Below are positions 34,174 to 46,880 of a DNA stretch of 64,000 nt, in pieces; position 1 is the stretch's first letter; every line of letters starts with the position of its first letter. Made by a program: the position numbers and the translations under genes. The stretch comes from Laburnicola sp. R22_1 (taxonomy: Eukaryota; Ascomycota; Dothideomycetes; Pleosporales; Didymosphaeriaceae): positions 2,108,001 to 2,172,000 of the forward strand of contig JACONQ010000014.1 in assembly GCA_014281115.1 (NCBI GenBank), written 5' to 3'. The notes beneath the pieces were generated by a model. The model worked only from the letters and a program-made list of their open reading frames with translations. It had not been told where the DNA came from and searched no databases.

Positions 34174-35599
34174 AAAAATTATCTATAAAAATAGTTTTTT
34201 TCTATAGTAACTTTAAATATAATATAATTTTTTTATTAAAGTAGTAAAGTTAGTAAGTATACTATAGCTTTAATAAATATATATAAAGTATAAAAGAGCT
34301 AAAAGTAAGTACTTATATAAAAAAGAAGAGTTTTACTATACTTTATATATATTATAAACTTTAAACTATAGCTTTATTAAAATAAAAAAATAAAATTAGT
34401 AAAGTTTGTAAGGAAATACTTAGGTAATATTACTACTTTTATCTTTTTAGTTTACTTTTAATAACTAGGTACTTATACTTATATTTTTTAATAATATATA
34501 AAATATAAAAGTAGCTAGTAAAAAAATAACCTAAAATAGGCAAGCTTTAAAAAAGATAAGATTGTAAAAAGCATCTAGCTAATAGTAACCTATAGTTAAC
34601 ATAGTTATAAGTCGGTGGGTATATAGGTAATAGCGTCGAGCGACTAGAGTGGAAATTACTTATAAACTAGTGGGCTATAATAGCTTTGCGAGCGTGGCAT
34701 AACGCAATAATTCTTTCCTAAGTAATGAGAACTAAATATTTAATGTACGCTTAAGTTAGACTTAACACACTATTATAGCGGTCACTATTCTAGAAGAATA
34801 GTTCTAAGAAGATTATTAATACAATCTAAGCTTGTATCTAAGCCCCTAGATTTCTATAATGTAACGCTAATAATTTTTTCTATGCTTGAGAGTTTGTTGG
34901 CGCTTAGGGTCTAGTTACTCTAGTGCTGTTAGTGTAGCACTATATAGGCTAGAAAGTATTTATATTCTGAATATAGTACTAAATATATAAAAAAATCTAT
35001 AAATTAGACTATTGCAACTCGCGCACTTTTTAGAAATAATCTATATCTATCATAGTGTTGTTGTGGCGAATATTGCATAAAGAGGAAGGAAAGAATAGTA
35101 CTGCGTAATAGTATAATAAGAAGAAGATTATGCTAATTGCTATATAAGATAGCTGGCTAACTTCTAATAATTGCTATAGGAATGTTGCAGCCTTTGGTAC
35201 ACCTACTATAGAGTGCTAAAGATACGATGTTAGGTTAATGTGAGGCGTGAGTAGAGAGATAAATAGTAGGAGATGGGCACATAGACTATAAAGAAGCCCT
35301 GAGTTGCCTTAGCCTATATATTGTAATACTGCCCAGCATTATAAATATAGTTATCTTATTTTGGATATAGACATTTGTATAGTCTGGCTGCTTATATTTT
35401 ATATACTGTATTCTAGCACCACTAGCACAGTGTGCTAGATGTTAAAAAATAGAAGAGTTATATGTTTGTACCCCTCTGTGTACATCTAAATTTTTACCTT
35501 TCTAGGCTAATATATAGCTAGGTAGTAGGTTTTGTATATAATATGGCTTTGTTAATATAGTTCTTTGTAAAGCGCTTACTGTTAACTATAAGTAGTAAT
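34174..35599. other. AT-rich DNA, no gene recognised
   Basis: About 1.4 kb between R1 copy 1 and the unidentified relic frame. Stops occur densely in all frames. No LTR, inverted repeat or RNA gene was found. Confidence 0.35.
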
Positions 35600-37742
35600 A
35601 ATACCCTGTACTATCTAAGGCCGGCTAAGATGGTAGTTAGCCTCTTCTCTCCCAGATTCCTAGTCTTCTTAACTACTAGTAGCTTAGATAAGAGCTTTTC
35701 TCTAGCTATAAGTATTACTAATAGGTGGAGTAGTGGCTATAATACTTTTCTAAGCGATATTTTAGTTGTTAGGGTAGGCCTATTAGGGGTTATACTAGCG
35801 TATATAATTAGTATTATGCGAATATGTGCCTATTATATTTAACCTAGTTAGGGACAACTCTGTACGCTATAGTATTAAGATATAGATTATTAATAATTAC
35901 CCTAAACGCATCTTAGCGGGACGCGCTAATAGCTTATAGCCTAAGACTATTAAGATGCTGTATTAGATACGTCTTACTAAACTGCTTTTATATAAGGATG
36001 TTAAGATCTATAATATTGCCTTTTGGAAGTTAATAGTAAACAAGTCCCTTTGCCACACTGCCTGCGAAATCTACTATCTACTTATTATTAACCTAATACA
36101 CCCCTATATTTTACTTGTGCACTAGGGCATAGTTAAGAGTATTTTTATTAAGGACCTAGTTAAGTGTGGTGTTAAAGTAATACGCAATATAGCTTTTATT
36201 AACTTTAACTATACGCCTAAGTGGGTGCGCCCTCTAACTATAATGTGTAAGCAGCTGGGCGACGTCTTTTAAAATAGAAGGAGGCTTGCTATATAGTATA
36301 TTATAGGCTGTGATAGTGTATATTTACTAGTGCGTAAGTCTATTCTAAATGTCATACCTTTAGAAGCTTTGTTAACATCTATTTAGAGCGTTATTAATAG
36401 CGTAATTAATACTAACTTTCTAGATATCTAGAGCAAGGTTGTTGTCTACTCGGACACGCTTAGATCCACTCTTATACTTTTTTGCGAGCGAAATTTAATG
36501 CGCCTATATGTAGAGCTAAAGCCTGGCTTAGTGAAAATAGTCGCAAAGGAGTAATATATATAAGAGTTTGTCTAAAAGCGTGCCTAGGAGATATTAAGGC
36601 TATATAAATTAGAATAAAGGAACGTCGAGTGATTTGGACGCTATTAGGTCGGTTAGTAGATAGCTAGCTAATTTATAAATAAGCAGTATTGCGTTTTTAT
36701 TATAGGTAACGCTAGTTATACGCACTTGCCAAAAGTTGTATAAGGGATAAATGTGTTAATACACAATGCCTAGAATCTAGCGTAAAAATTAAACTTTATA
36801 GTCTATAATCTAGCCAGGTCTATACTAATATAAACATATTAATAAGAGTAAAAAAAGATTGCCTATAACCGTATAGACTTTAACTATAAACACGCTAACG
36901 CCTTTGGAGCCGGCGATCCCAAAGTCCTTATAGAAAACTTTAAGAAGAATATTGCTTTTATTTTAGGCTATAGCGTTAGTTATAACTTAAGTATACTTAA
37001 TATATAATTTAAAGGCTACACGCATAGTAACCTCTTATCTAGCTATCTACTCCCTTCTATAAAAATAACCCGCTTTATTAATACTAACCCTATTAATATC
37101 TAGACTAATATCTTAGCCCTAGGCTAATTCTATATATACTTTTTTACTAAGGATGTCTACGCCTTTTTACTATTTTTAGACGCTATATACTAGGCGTATT
37201 AATTTAGTACCTTATATGTAAGCTGCGTTACTAATATTAAAAATACTTTCTATACTATATAGCTACCCCTTACAGCTTTATATGACTAATTTATTTGTCT
37301 AGATTTCTATACGCCTATTAGTGGCATCTTTACATACGCAATTATAACAGATATAAATTGTAATAATATAGAGATTATACACTTACTACGTGTATTTTAA
37401 GACTTATAGTAAATACTCTATCTAGACAATATTCTATATATAGATACGTAGGGGTAGAAGTGTATAAATAAGTAGCTGAGTAGTCTAGCACATAATAAAG
37501 TTATTATTATAAATGTGAGACTAGATAGTTACGTAGAGACTCTACAATAGCGGGTTAATAGTAGGGCTAAAAATAGAGGGAAAGTAGTGTGTTAGTTAGA
37601 TAAATATTACTCGCAGTTTTTACAGAATTTATAAGCGATTTTAAGTTAGTTTCGCATTTTATATAGGGTTAGCGTTTGAGATATTCTTTAATTAGGTATT
37701 TCCCTTAAGCGAGTAGGTTGTTAGATATGGAATTTTAGTTAA
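35600..37742 (+). pseudogene. Long unidentified protein relic
   Basis: One plus-strand frame (codons starting at positions divisible by three) reads for about 700 codons with only TAA/TAG and two TGA interruptions, as expected for a RIPed gene. Readable stretches include NYTPKWVRPLTIMCKQLGDV (about 36205), VVVYSDTLRSTLILFCERNL (about 36435), NKQYCVFIIGNASYTHLPKV (about 36680) and YKHANAFGAGDPKVLIENFK (about 36890). I do not recognise a family: no reverse transcriptase, DDE or kinase motif is evident. Neither ATG nor a true stop could be set. It could be a large host gene or the coding part of an unknown element; chance is unlikely because the neighbouring frames lack comparable stretches. Confidence 0.45.
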
Positions 37743-39183
37743 TAATAAACAACTAGTTAGGAGAATAGTCTTAGACTTATACTACTTAAATACTAAAAGT
37801 GTCTATATACCTTTATTACTATTACTAGTAAATTATTAGCAAAGTAACGTGAATACTCTAGAGGGGTAAATTAGTTATAAGTTCTAACACACGCCCTATA
37901 AACGCAAGAGTAAATTAACGTTTATTTATTTTACCCTTAACCTTCTCTTCTAACCTAAAATTTATTCTTAACTTTACACACCCCTATTAACTTATAATAA
38001 TCTATTATAAACTTTAACTTGCTATCCCTTTTTATATTCGCTCTTAAAACTTTATTCTTAACCTGCACCCTAACCCTAATCCTTACTAACTCTATTACCC
38101 TTATATCTCCCCAAAATACCTTCTTGTTTAACTGCTTCTATCCCTATTACTCCTATCCTTTACTTTGAAACCTCTAAGTCGCACTATTCTTATCGCCCTT
38201 ATTGCCTCCTAACTCTAAATACGCATCCTTAAACCTATTGTCTATTAGCTCTATTTAGTCACACAGCTAATTCGTATTGTAATTACTAGCCAGAAGACTT
38301 GCTATAATACCCGCATCGCTATCTTATAAGTGTCTAGTAAGGCCTTTCTACTAGATGGGATATATAGTACTGCTTATAGAATCTAGGTGCATATTATATA
38401 ATCTAAGTTGCTTCTTAGACACTATAGACTACGTAATAAGACAGACATCTATAAGGAGCATATTACACTAGTACTTGCTAAAAAGCTAAAAGCGTAAAAT
38501 ACTCTTAATACTTAGCTAGTAGTCTATAAGTATAACTTGGCTATAGAATACATTCTAGTTTTTAGTTAATATATTTATTATGTTAAAGTAGTGCTATATC
38601 TAGAGTGCTTACGCAATTATGCTAAGATTATACACACTGTTAGGGAGGCTAGACGTGTTTTACATTTTTTAGAGAAAGATAATTAGGGCGTTTATAGTAG
38701 TGGCTAATATTACTAAGGTCTTAAGATAGTGTAGTGCAGCTATTATATGGGCGCGGGACTATAGGACTATAAAGTTAATATTCTAGGTAATAAGAACAAG
38801 GGAGGAGAGTGAGTAAAGAGAGGAATTAGATATAAAGCTATTGGACAAAGTAAAGGTTTAAGAGGAGATCTAGGTACTATTATAAAATATGTAGTAGGGC
38901 TGTAGTTCTAGGGTGTAGAAGAGCTATTTTTCTAGAAGAGGCTTTAGTATAGCTTTTAACACTATGACTAGTTTTCTTTTAGGTAAGAGTTTCTAAGAAG
39001 TGGAGTATGTTCTATAGTAGCTAAGTTTAGATAGGCAACTTATAAATAGTATTGGCTCTAAGGTAAGCTAGTATGGAATAGAACTAGTTAGCTTTATATT
39101 TTCTTTCTAATAGAGGTATTAAATAATATAGCTACCTTATATATCTATTAAACTAATAATAAATTATAAAGAAATAATAAGTT
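37743..39183. other. AT-rich DNA with a possible continuation of the relic
   Basis: Contains a C-rich, pyrimidine-biased strand at 37900-38250 and, at 38270-38800, a plus-strand stretch that reads protein-like (RNKTDIYKEHITLVLAKKLK, EYILVF, LECLRNYAKIIHTVREARRV). It may belong to the relic upstream, in another frame, or be a separate remnant. No family recognised. Confidence 0.3.
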
Positions 39184-39559
39184 TATAGTGTATTAAATTA
39201 ATCTACCTAGAAGTAGGATAATACTAGCTTTTATCTTAAATAATATAATAAAAAAGTAAAGACTTTTACTTAGTAAAATAAAAAGAGGATAAAGGTAGTT
39301 ATATAAAAGTATATTTAGACTTACTAAGTAAGTATAAGTAAGCTTAGTAAGTCTTAGTATATATAATTTTTATATATAAACTTAATTTATAAAGAAAAGG
39401 TAATAGATAAAATTTTAGTAAAAAAAGCTTTAGAGTAGGTATACTATAAATTATCTAATTTTTTATTATTATTTTAATTATTATAAATAATATAAATTAA
39501 TATATTAATAGGTATATACTACTATACTTATAAATAACATAAGAGTAATTTATACTAAA
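39184..39559 (+). repeat. R1 repeat copy 2, truncated
   Basis: The first about 375 bp of R1 (TATAGTGTATTAAATTAATC onward) align with 29335-29645 plus the first part of the 31502 segment and with 41563-41955. The copy stops where element H begins. No matching remainder was found right of H. Confidence 0.75.
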
Positions 39560-40837
39560 AATTAGGCTAGTAAATAAATATAGGTTAGGTAGGGGTTAGG
39601 ATTTTACCTAAGTAGGGTTAGGTAGGAGTTAAGGTTTTATATAAGCTAATCCTAACTTTATCTAGACCCAATTACGTAAGACTCTAACTCTACTCTACTA
39701 TTTTTAAACTATTTTAAATACTATTAAATATATAGTTTTTAATAACTAAGTATATATAATTATTATAAATATTTATTACTTTCTTTTCTAGAGTTAATCC
39801 GTAATATTATGTAATCCTAGGCCAGCTATTTAACTAACCACTATATTACGTAATTAATAATTTCTTTAATATTTTTTTGTACTATAACAACAATAATAAC
39901 AATAACTAACCTAACTATTTTATCTAACTCTCTTTCTATAGTAAATCTTCTCTTACAACTAGTAAGCTGTATACTACTTCTAGAACCTTACCGCTATCTA
40001 TCTTCTACTTCTACTACTACTGCTTACCTTTACCCTTATTACTTAGTTATAGTCTCTTGCCTTAATAGCACTCTAGATAATTGCTACTATCTTAATAAGC
40101 TTTTTATGCTACTACTATGCTTTTACACTCTTATAGTTCTTAATAAACTATTACTTTTTATTTAGTAGCTACCTTATACTATAACTCTACTAGTTTTTAT
40201 TCTTAAGCTTCTTTAGTAAGATTTTTATATTACCTTATTATTATAGTATAAAGGCTTAACCTAATTTTATTTTATTTAAGTACTAGAGAAGTTTTGTATA
40301 CTCTGGAATCTAGAGTTATAAAACTAGCTAATAGGGCCTAAATAGCTAAATTTAGGTATTATTAAAAATACTAAAATTAAGAAATCTCTTTAATAATCCT
40401 GCTTACTACATAAGATTACTAAATTTCTAACATCTTTTCTTAACTTTGCGTAGCTGATTTTTATATACTTTTAGAACTCTACTATAGTTATATTACTTTA
40501 AATAAAAGTAGTATACTTAAAGCACTAAAATAGTGTTATATTACTAGATATAATAGATAAAGAGCTAGATTTAAAAAATATATTATAGTTATATATTAAA
40601 GAGAAAGACTTTTAGTGTCCTAGGTATTACTAATATTATAAAAGTAAGTACACTTTATACTACACGCATAGTAAATTATAATTTTACTATTCTATTACCT
40701 ATACTACTCTTATAGTTACAACTCTATGCTCTACTATAGCTCTCTAATAGTCTACTAGTTAAAAGATAATATATAACTTAGTTATATTAGACTGTTTATT
40801 AACTGCTATTAATAATATTACTATATAGAATATTAAT

Positions 40838-40986
40838 AATAAAAGTATTATTATTTTATATATATTTTATTACTACTACTATATACTAGGTACTAGGTTT
40901 TAGTACCTTTTATTTTACTTCTCTCTATATATAGTGTAGACTTAATCTTAGTTAGAATCTTAATATAATAAAAATCTTTAATAGAT
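40838..40986 (+). repeat. R2 segment, copy 1
   Basis: Contains TATTATTATTTTATATAT, then ACTAGGTACTAGGTTTTAGT, then TTAGTTAGAATCTTAATATA. It recurs at 46690-46836 with about a dozen differences, mainly transitions. Confidence 0.75.
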
Positions 40987-41115
40987 ATGGATTACAAAGT
41001 AATAATAATAATAATAATACAATAACTATTTACTATAATTTTAATTATATTAAATAATAGTAGAGTAAAAGTACTTTAGGTAGGTAGGAGTTAGAGTATA
41101 GGTTAGGTCTAACCT

Positions 41116-41217
41116 TACCTATACCTAAGGTCTATATAACCTAACTCTAACCTATACCTAAAGTTTATATAATCTAACTTTAATCTATACCTAAGGTTTA
41201 TATAACTCTAACCTAAC
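41116..41217. repeat. Three-unit tandem repeat of about 34 bp
   Basis: Units CCTATACCTAAGGTCTATATAACCTAACTCTAA, read in pieces CCTATACCTAAGGT and TATATAACCTAACTC, start at about 41116, 41151 and 41185. It lies in the right end region of element H and may be a subterminal repeat. Confidence 0.6.
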
Positions 41218-41265
41218 TTACACCTAGTGCTAGATACTCTAAATCTATTTACTAGCCTGCTAAAA

Positions 41266-41562
41266 GTAATAGGTAATTAGTATATTACTAGTCATATATA
41301 GTATACTATTTTAGTATTTAGTATATTAATTTACTAACTAAGTGTCTTTTAGCTAGTACTAATTATATATAGTATTAAAAGTAAAAATTATTATAAATCT
41401 TTTAGTATATAATATATATAGTATAAGTATAACTATATAAAATTAGTATAGCTAGTATCTAAGTACTACTACTTATCTATCTAGTTTAAACCTTACTTAA
41501 AATTATATATAATTATACTAAATCTAAAGTAAAGTCTATATAAAGTAAATAAAAATAAAAAT
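41266..41562. other. AT-rich spacer
   Basis: No gene, RNA or repeat boundary recognised. Confidence 0.3.
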
Positions 41563-42690
41563 AATATATTAAATTAATCTACCTAGGAGTAGAATAATAA
41601 ATGCTTTTATCTTAAAGAATATAATAAAAATACAGAGCCTCTTGCTTAGTAAATAGAAAAAGCATAAAAGGTTAGTTATAAAAAAGCGTATTTAAGCTTA
41701 CTAAGTAAGTATAAGTAAGCTTAGTAGGTTTTAGTATATATAGCTTTAATATATAAAGTTTTGCTTATAAAAAGGCTATAGTTAGAACTTTAGTAAAGAC
41801 GAAATAAAAGGCTTTAGCGTAGCTACACTATAAGTTATCCTCCCTCCTTCTTTGTAATTCTAATTATTAAAAATAATATAAGTTAATATATTAATAGGTA
41901 TATATAGCTATTGTTATAAATAGTAAAATAAAAGTAATATATACTAGATACACTATTACTCTATTACTATATTAAAGTTATTCTTAATAAATTTCTTATT
42001 ACTATTTCTGTTTTACGCCCTACTATATATCTAGGCATTAATATTATTTCTAAAGCTAAAGTACTTACTACTACTAAAAAGTACACACTAACGTTTTATA
42101 CTACTACTACTAATATAATAATACTAAAGTTCTATTTTATTTCTAAGATAATTGTTTATTATAAAAGTCTAATATATATAACTATCTATAAGACAATTCT
42201 TATATACTAGCTAAATTAGTAGCTTATCTAGTTCTTAAAGACTAGTAAGATTATATTTTAGGTTTAGTAGTAATTACTCTTAGTAAGTAATAGAATTTAG
42301 CAAAGAATATAAAAAAATAAGATATTTATTAATAAGCTCTAGTATAGCAAGAGTGGTATATAAATCTATAAGATTCTCTTAGCTATTATTACTACTAAGT
42401 TAGCTTATCTAAATAAGTATACTATATAAGTAGTGTATAAGCGTAAATAGTTAATAATAGTAATAGTAATAATCTAGGTAGACTATATATAGTATAAGTA
42501 AACTTTATATAAACTAAAAGCTTATAGGTATTAAAAGTATAAGTAAGTTTAAGCCATTATTATATTATTAAGGGCATTTAAGATTAGTTTTTAATTAGAA
42601 TTAGGTGCCCTATATAAGTATATAATAGCCTTCTATCTTAATCTACTTTAACCTTAAACTAAAAAAGTTAAAAAGGGTGTTTAGTAAGCT
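41563..42690 (+). repeat. R1 repeat copy 3, uninterrupted reference copy
   Basis: About 1128 bp, free of insertions, and therefore the empty-site reference for elements B and C. The plus strand holds a relic frame from about 41985 (YIKVILNKFLITISVLRPTI) that aligns with the frame in the 51.7-kb and 61.8-kb copies (for example ILIYQLNQQLI versus VLVYQLGWQQI). No terminal repeats. Family unknown. Confidence 0.8.
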
Positions 42691-43224
42691 AATAGAAAAA
42701 TAAATATATATACTAAAAATAGGTATATAAGCTTTTCTATATATGACTTTAATATTAAAACTATACTAAGTTCGATTTCTAACTTACTAAAAGAAGCTAC
42801 TTATAAAAAGTTAGTAGGTAATATTACTTTACTTTAGTTATATTTAGCTTATTTAGCTTACTTTAGCTACTTAATATAGTATAACCTAGCTTTATTATCT
42901 TATATATTAGCTAGCTATTTACTTACCTACTTATTTTATACTTACTTTTCTCTATTTTATCTAGACTTTACCTTAAATTTAGTATAATTATATATAATTC
43001 TAAGTAAAATTCAAGCTAGAGAAGTATATAAGCCTATTTTATATATACTACTATATATAAAGTTACTAAATTAACTTTACTATATATAGTTATAAATAGC
43101 TATCTATAGCTATAAATAGCTAACTATAGCTAAGCTATATATATATTTTTAGTATACTAAAAATATAAATAGTATACTATATATAAGTAGTAATATACCA
43201 ATTATCTTTTACTATGCTAAATAT
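42691..43224. other. AT-rich spacer with TAGCTATA repeats
   Basis: Very AT-rich. A cluster of TATAGCTATAAATAGCTA words lies at 43080-43145. No coding sign. Confidence 0.35.
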
Positions 43225-44259
43225 AGTCACATTGTTTATTTAGTATTAATTACCCTTTTTAATTCCTTTTTTAAATTAAGCCTACGTAGGTTAGGATAGA
43301 AAGGCCGCTCTAGTATAGCACCTAACAATCTAGTCTATACCTAGTCTCTACTAATATAATAATAGTTTAATAAATATTTAAACTATATACTTACCTTAAT
43401 ATTTATAAGCGCTCTAATACTTATTAAATTTATTTAAAGTATATATAGTAAACTAACTTTTACCTTATTATTACTATTATTACTAATTATGCTATATTTA
43501 TATACTACTTTATAGTACACTTACGCAACACGCTTACTATCTAACACTATAATTATAAGAATTTAGCGCATCTACATAACACTCTTCTTCTCTAGCAACT
43601 TATTAATAAATACCTTTTTTTTTACTTTTAATCTTAGCCTTTATTGCCTTTTTAATATATAGTAATATAAGGAACTATAATAGAAACTTTAGGTGTCTAT
43701 TAAGACGCCTATAGTTACTAATCTATTATTAGCTTAACTAGTATACTAGGACTACCTTATATAAAGTAAAGTATATTTTTACTTTCTATTAATAATTTTA
43801 TAAATAGAGTAATATTTTAGTATAGATTTATTAATAGTAGCAAATAGACAGATTATTAGAGCGTACTTTTAGGCAGCATTAACCGCAATATTAGTATTAG
43901 GCCCTAAAAGGATAGTAGAAAATAGAGTAATAGTAAAAGCTTTATTAAAATTAATTTTAATATAGAAATAGAGTATTAGTGTACCTATAAATATAAGCTT
44001 TTACTTAGTATATATTTTATAAGTAGTATAAACCTACTAATATAATAGCTATTACTTTTACTAATATCTTTAGAAATAATAGTAAAGAGAAATAACTTAT
44101 TCTATTAGTGGCTCGAATAGATTAGTCCGCCGGATAGTTTTTGCCAAGACTACAACACTTCACTATAAATTATAATATCTTAACAATACGACGCGTTATT
44201 ATCTAATTAAGAAGGCAGAATTGAGCTTGCCCTTCACGCCTATTAGAATAAGCAAATTT

Positions 44260-45869
44260 TAAGCCTGCGATGCACTGCTGTAGTATATAATATCCCAAAG
44301 TCTACACTAAGCAATTAAATTACTAGAATTACCACCTAAGCAGATACACGATTAGGCATGGCAAAGCTTACTATAACTAAAGAGCAGACGCTTATACAGT
44401 ATATCCTTAACCTAGATTCGCAAGTATTTGCACCCTAGCTAGGTAAGGTAGAAGATATAGCTAACAAATTGCTAGCTGCGCAGCACAGAGACCCTATAGG
44501 ATAATACTAGGCTTAGCGCTTCGTAAAGCGCGTACCTAAGCTTAAAATGGCTTTTAATCGAGCGAAGAACTAATAGAGGATATAATAGGAAGATCTAGAG
44601 GTTATAAATGCGTAGTTCTAGCTAGTAGTGGACACAAAAGCCAAGTATAGAGTGTAGGATAAATATATCTATAACTTTAATAAGATAGGCTTCTAGATAG
44701 GAGTTATTAGCTTAATAAAGGTTGTAACTAGTTTAGAAAGACATTCTTAACCTACGCTTGTTTAGCTAGGCAACCGCAAGTGGGTTATAGTGATTTAGAG
44801 TATTTGCGCTACTAGGTATACTACTTCACCCTTTATTATCTATAAAGGGCGAGTCTATATCTTAGCGTGGTATAAGGAGACTAGTATCTCTCATAATTAG
44901 AAGCTCTTAGTCTCTAACACCGGCTAGACTAATAGTAAGCTTAGAGTTGCGTAGTTAAAGCACTTTAACGCGTATACAAGGCCACGCATAGTGGAGTTAT
45001 AGAGGTTACTTATTCTAGACAGCTATAAGAGCCACTACTCCTAGGATTTTAAGAATTATTGCCTAGAACAGAAGATCCTAACACTCTGTATGCTAGCGCA
45101 CTTATCTCATATCCTTCAGCCGCTTAATATGGTCTATTTCGCGCCACTAAAGCTAAAGTACTTCTAGCGCGTGCGGGACTTAGCGCGCCGACGCGTCTTT
45201 TATATTGATAAAGAGGGCTTTCTACTAGCCTTTTGCGACGCGTTTTTTAATATGTTTATACTAGAAAACTGTAAGAAAGCCTTTAAGGCCTCTAGGCTTG
45301 TTCCTTTAGATGCGTTAGTAGTGGTAAATCGTCTTAATGTGCGTATTTACACTTCACCTTAGGGTACCCTACTAGATACACTATAGTAAGCCAGGACCCT
45401 AAGTAATACCCTTGAGTTTGGATCCTAGTTAAAGCTCGTACACGACTCTTTTATTTAGTCTCTACCTAATACTAAATTGAGCTACTCACAGCTTATAAAA
45501 GGTGCTAAACTTATGCTCTACTATGGTGTACTTTAAGAGACCCGTATTAAGGAACTTAAGAAGCAAATTAAGGTTCTAATAAAGCGAAAAACGCGTAAAA
45601 AAAAGCGTATTTAGAAAGGTGGAATGCTAGGCTTTGCTTAGGGAGCAGATTTGGGAGTAGAAAGCCCTTCTATTAGGGTGAAGTCGTTGAAAAGGGCGCG
45701 AGGTAGTAGTGAGGGAGAGGTAGGTCCCTTAACACAACACCGCTGTAGGAGGTGCGGAGAGCCTAGACACAACGCAAGGATCTGTTAGATAGATAAAGAG
45801 ATAGAGGAGGAGTTAGATATTACCCTTAGCGGCTTATTTTTAGATAGTGTTAATAGTAAATTAGAGTGA
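44260..45869 (+). pseudogene. Element E transposase, RIP-degraded
   Basis: Start not fixed; the recognisable frame begins near 44350 (MAKLTITKEQTL, then QYILNLDSQVFAP). Catalytic blocks: YNFNKIGF (first Asp now Asn), LLILDSYKSH (second Asp kept, about 45010), ILQPLNMVYF (third Asp now Asn). An open stretch at 45171-45362 belongs to this frame (RDLARRRVFYIDKEGF). The C-terminal CCHC knuckle CRRCGEPRHNARIC is intact near 45745-45790. Ends at TGA 45867-45869. Premature TAG/TAA throughout. Confidence 0.87.
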
Positions 45870-45964
45870 TTTTATTATAGGTTACTATAAGGTCAAAAAT
45901 AACGGGTTAACTTTATCTTGCAATAGTACGCACTCAGTGACTAAAAATTAGATAAAGTGCTACT

Positions 45965-46125
45965 TAAGATATAGTATGCTTCACTGCGAATTACAATAAG
46001 CATACTATATATTGTCTACGTATAGTATAGTAGATAATATATCGTATATTATAGAGAGTCTTGTTGTAAGTTCGTACTGCTAAGAAAGACTTCTTAGCTT
46101 TGCGCGGCTGCAGTAGCCGCGCAAA
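45965..46125. repeat. Hairpins in the 3' tail of element E
   Basis: AGTATGCTTCACTG...CATACT (about 45975-46006) and TGCGCGGCTGCAGTAGCCGCGCA (46101-46123, a perfect 9-bp stem with a 5-base loop) lie between the transposase stop and the right end. The second is GC-rich in very AT-rich surroundings. Role unknown; it could be a terminator-like or replication-pausing structure. Confidence 0.5.
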
Positions 46126-46689
46126 AAGGCTGCACGACGTAAAAAGTAGATTAAATAGTAACTTAGTATATTATAAGTTATAGTAGGTTATTATGAGTCA
46201 CTATAAAGTAACGTTAGTAATGTTCTATAATGAGTTATAAGGGACCTCGAAGTTGCTAAGAAAAACTAACCGGCGGACTAATCTGTCCGGGCTACTAATA
46301 GAATATGTTAATAGTTATAATAAGCACCTTTTTATTCCCCTCTCTACTCTAAACTATAGTATAATAATATAGCCTTACTATATTTTATATATAGATTTTT
46401 TTTATACTTAGAGTGTATATACTAAGCGTACTTAGTAAGCTTAAGCTAACATGCTAAACCTTTTTATTAACACTCTAAAACGCTTTTCTATATCTATAAT
46501 AGTAGAAGAAATAACTACTATTATTTATAATCTTTTTATTAGAAATCTCTTAGTCGCAAAAGAAAAACTATTACTATATTAAAGTTATTCTAAATAAAAC
46601 CTTTACTATTTTTCTATACTTTTCTATTTACTTAAGTATTAATTATAAATTATTTAACACTAATATACTTATAACTACTAAAAGGTTAA

Positions 46690-46836
46690 TAATAATAATA
46701 TTATTATTTTATATATATTTTGTTACTACTACTATGTGCTAGGTGCTAGGTTTTAGTGTCTTCTATTTTACTCCTCTCTGTGTATAGTATAGACTCGACC
46801 TTAGTTAGAATCTTAATATAACAAAGATCTTTAATA
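46690..46836 (+). repeat. R2 segment, copy 2
   Basis: Matches 40838-40986 in the same orientation, then joins the truncated R1 copy 5 at about 46836. No gene. Confidence 0.7.
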
Positions 46837-46880
46837 ACTACTAAAAAGTATAAACTAAAACTATTATTAAAGTACCTATA

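Larger units (their letters stand above)
39560..41265. mobile_element. Possible DNA transposon H
   Basis: The left end has TTAGGCTAGTAAATA followed by GGTTAGGTAGGGGTTAGG. The right end is inverted: TCTATTTACTAGCCTGCTAA preceded by AACCTAAC-type sequence. The outer GGCTAGTAAAT matches the fold-back element at 7285-7725. The interior (1.7 kb) is very AT-rich and shows no recognisable transposase. A 148-bp segment at 40838-40986 recurs at 46690-46836. No target duplication could be set; the element status is inferred from the inverted ends. Confidence 0.4.
44095..46308 (+). mobile_element. Pogo-like transposon E inside R1
   Basis: 2214 bp, flanked by TA (44093-44094 and 46309-46310). About 48 bp of terminal inverted repeat: ACTTATTCTATTAGTGGCTC on the left and ACATATTCTATTAGTAGCCC as the reverse complement of the right end, both continuing with GATTAGTCCGCCGG. 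The join around the element, GAGAAATA|ATAGTTATAATAAGC, matches the uninterrupted site in the 61.8-kb R1 copy. It is longer than A-D because about 430 bp of non-coding sequence follows the transposase. Confidence 0.92.
43225..46570 (-). repeat. R1 repeat copy 4, carrying element E
   Basis: Second subfamily of R1, inverted relative to copies 1-3: it starts ATTGTTTATTTAGTATTAATT and ends TTAGTCGCAAAAGAAAAACT. Without element E it is about 1130 bp. It aligns with copies at 51684-52857 and 61830-62960, and more distantly with the reverse complement of the 41.6-kb copy. Relic coding strand is minus. Confidence 0.85.

Noticed and set aside
39580..41215. TTAGGG/CCCTAA-like words suggesting telomere repeats
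   Set aside because: The words are irregular, occur in inverted copies at element ends (also 7305-7340 and 7690-7713), and never form a perfect hexamer array.
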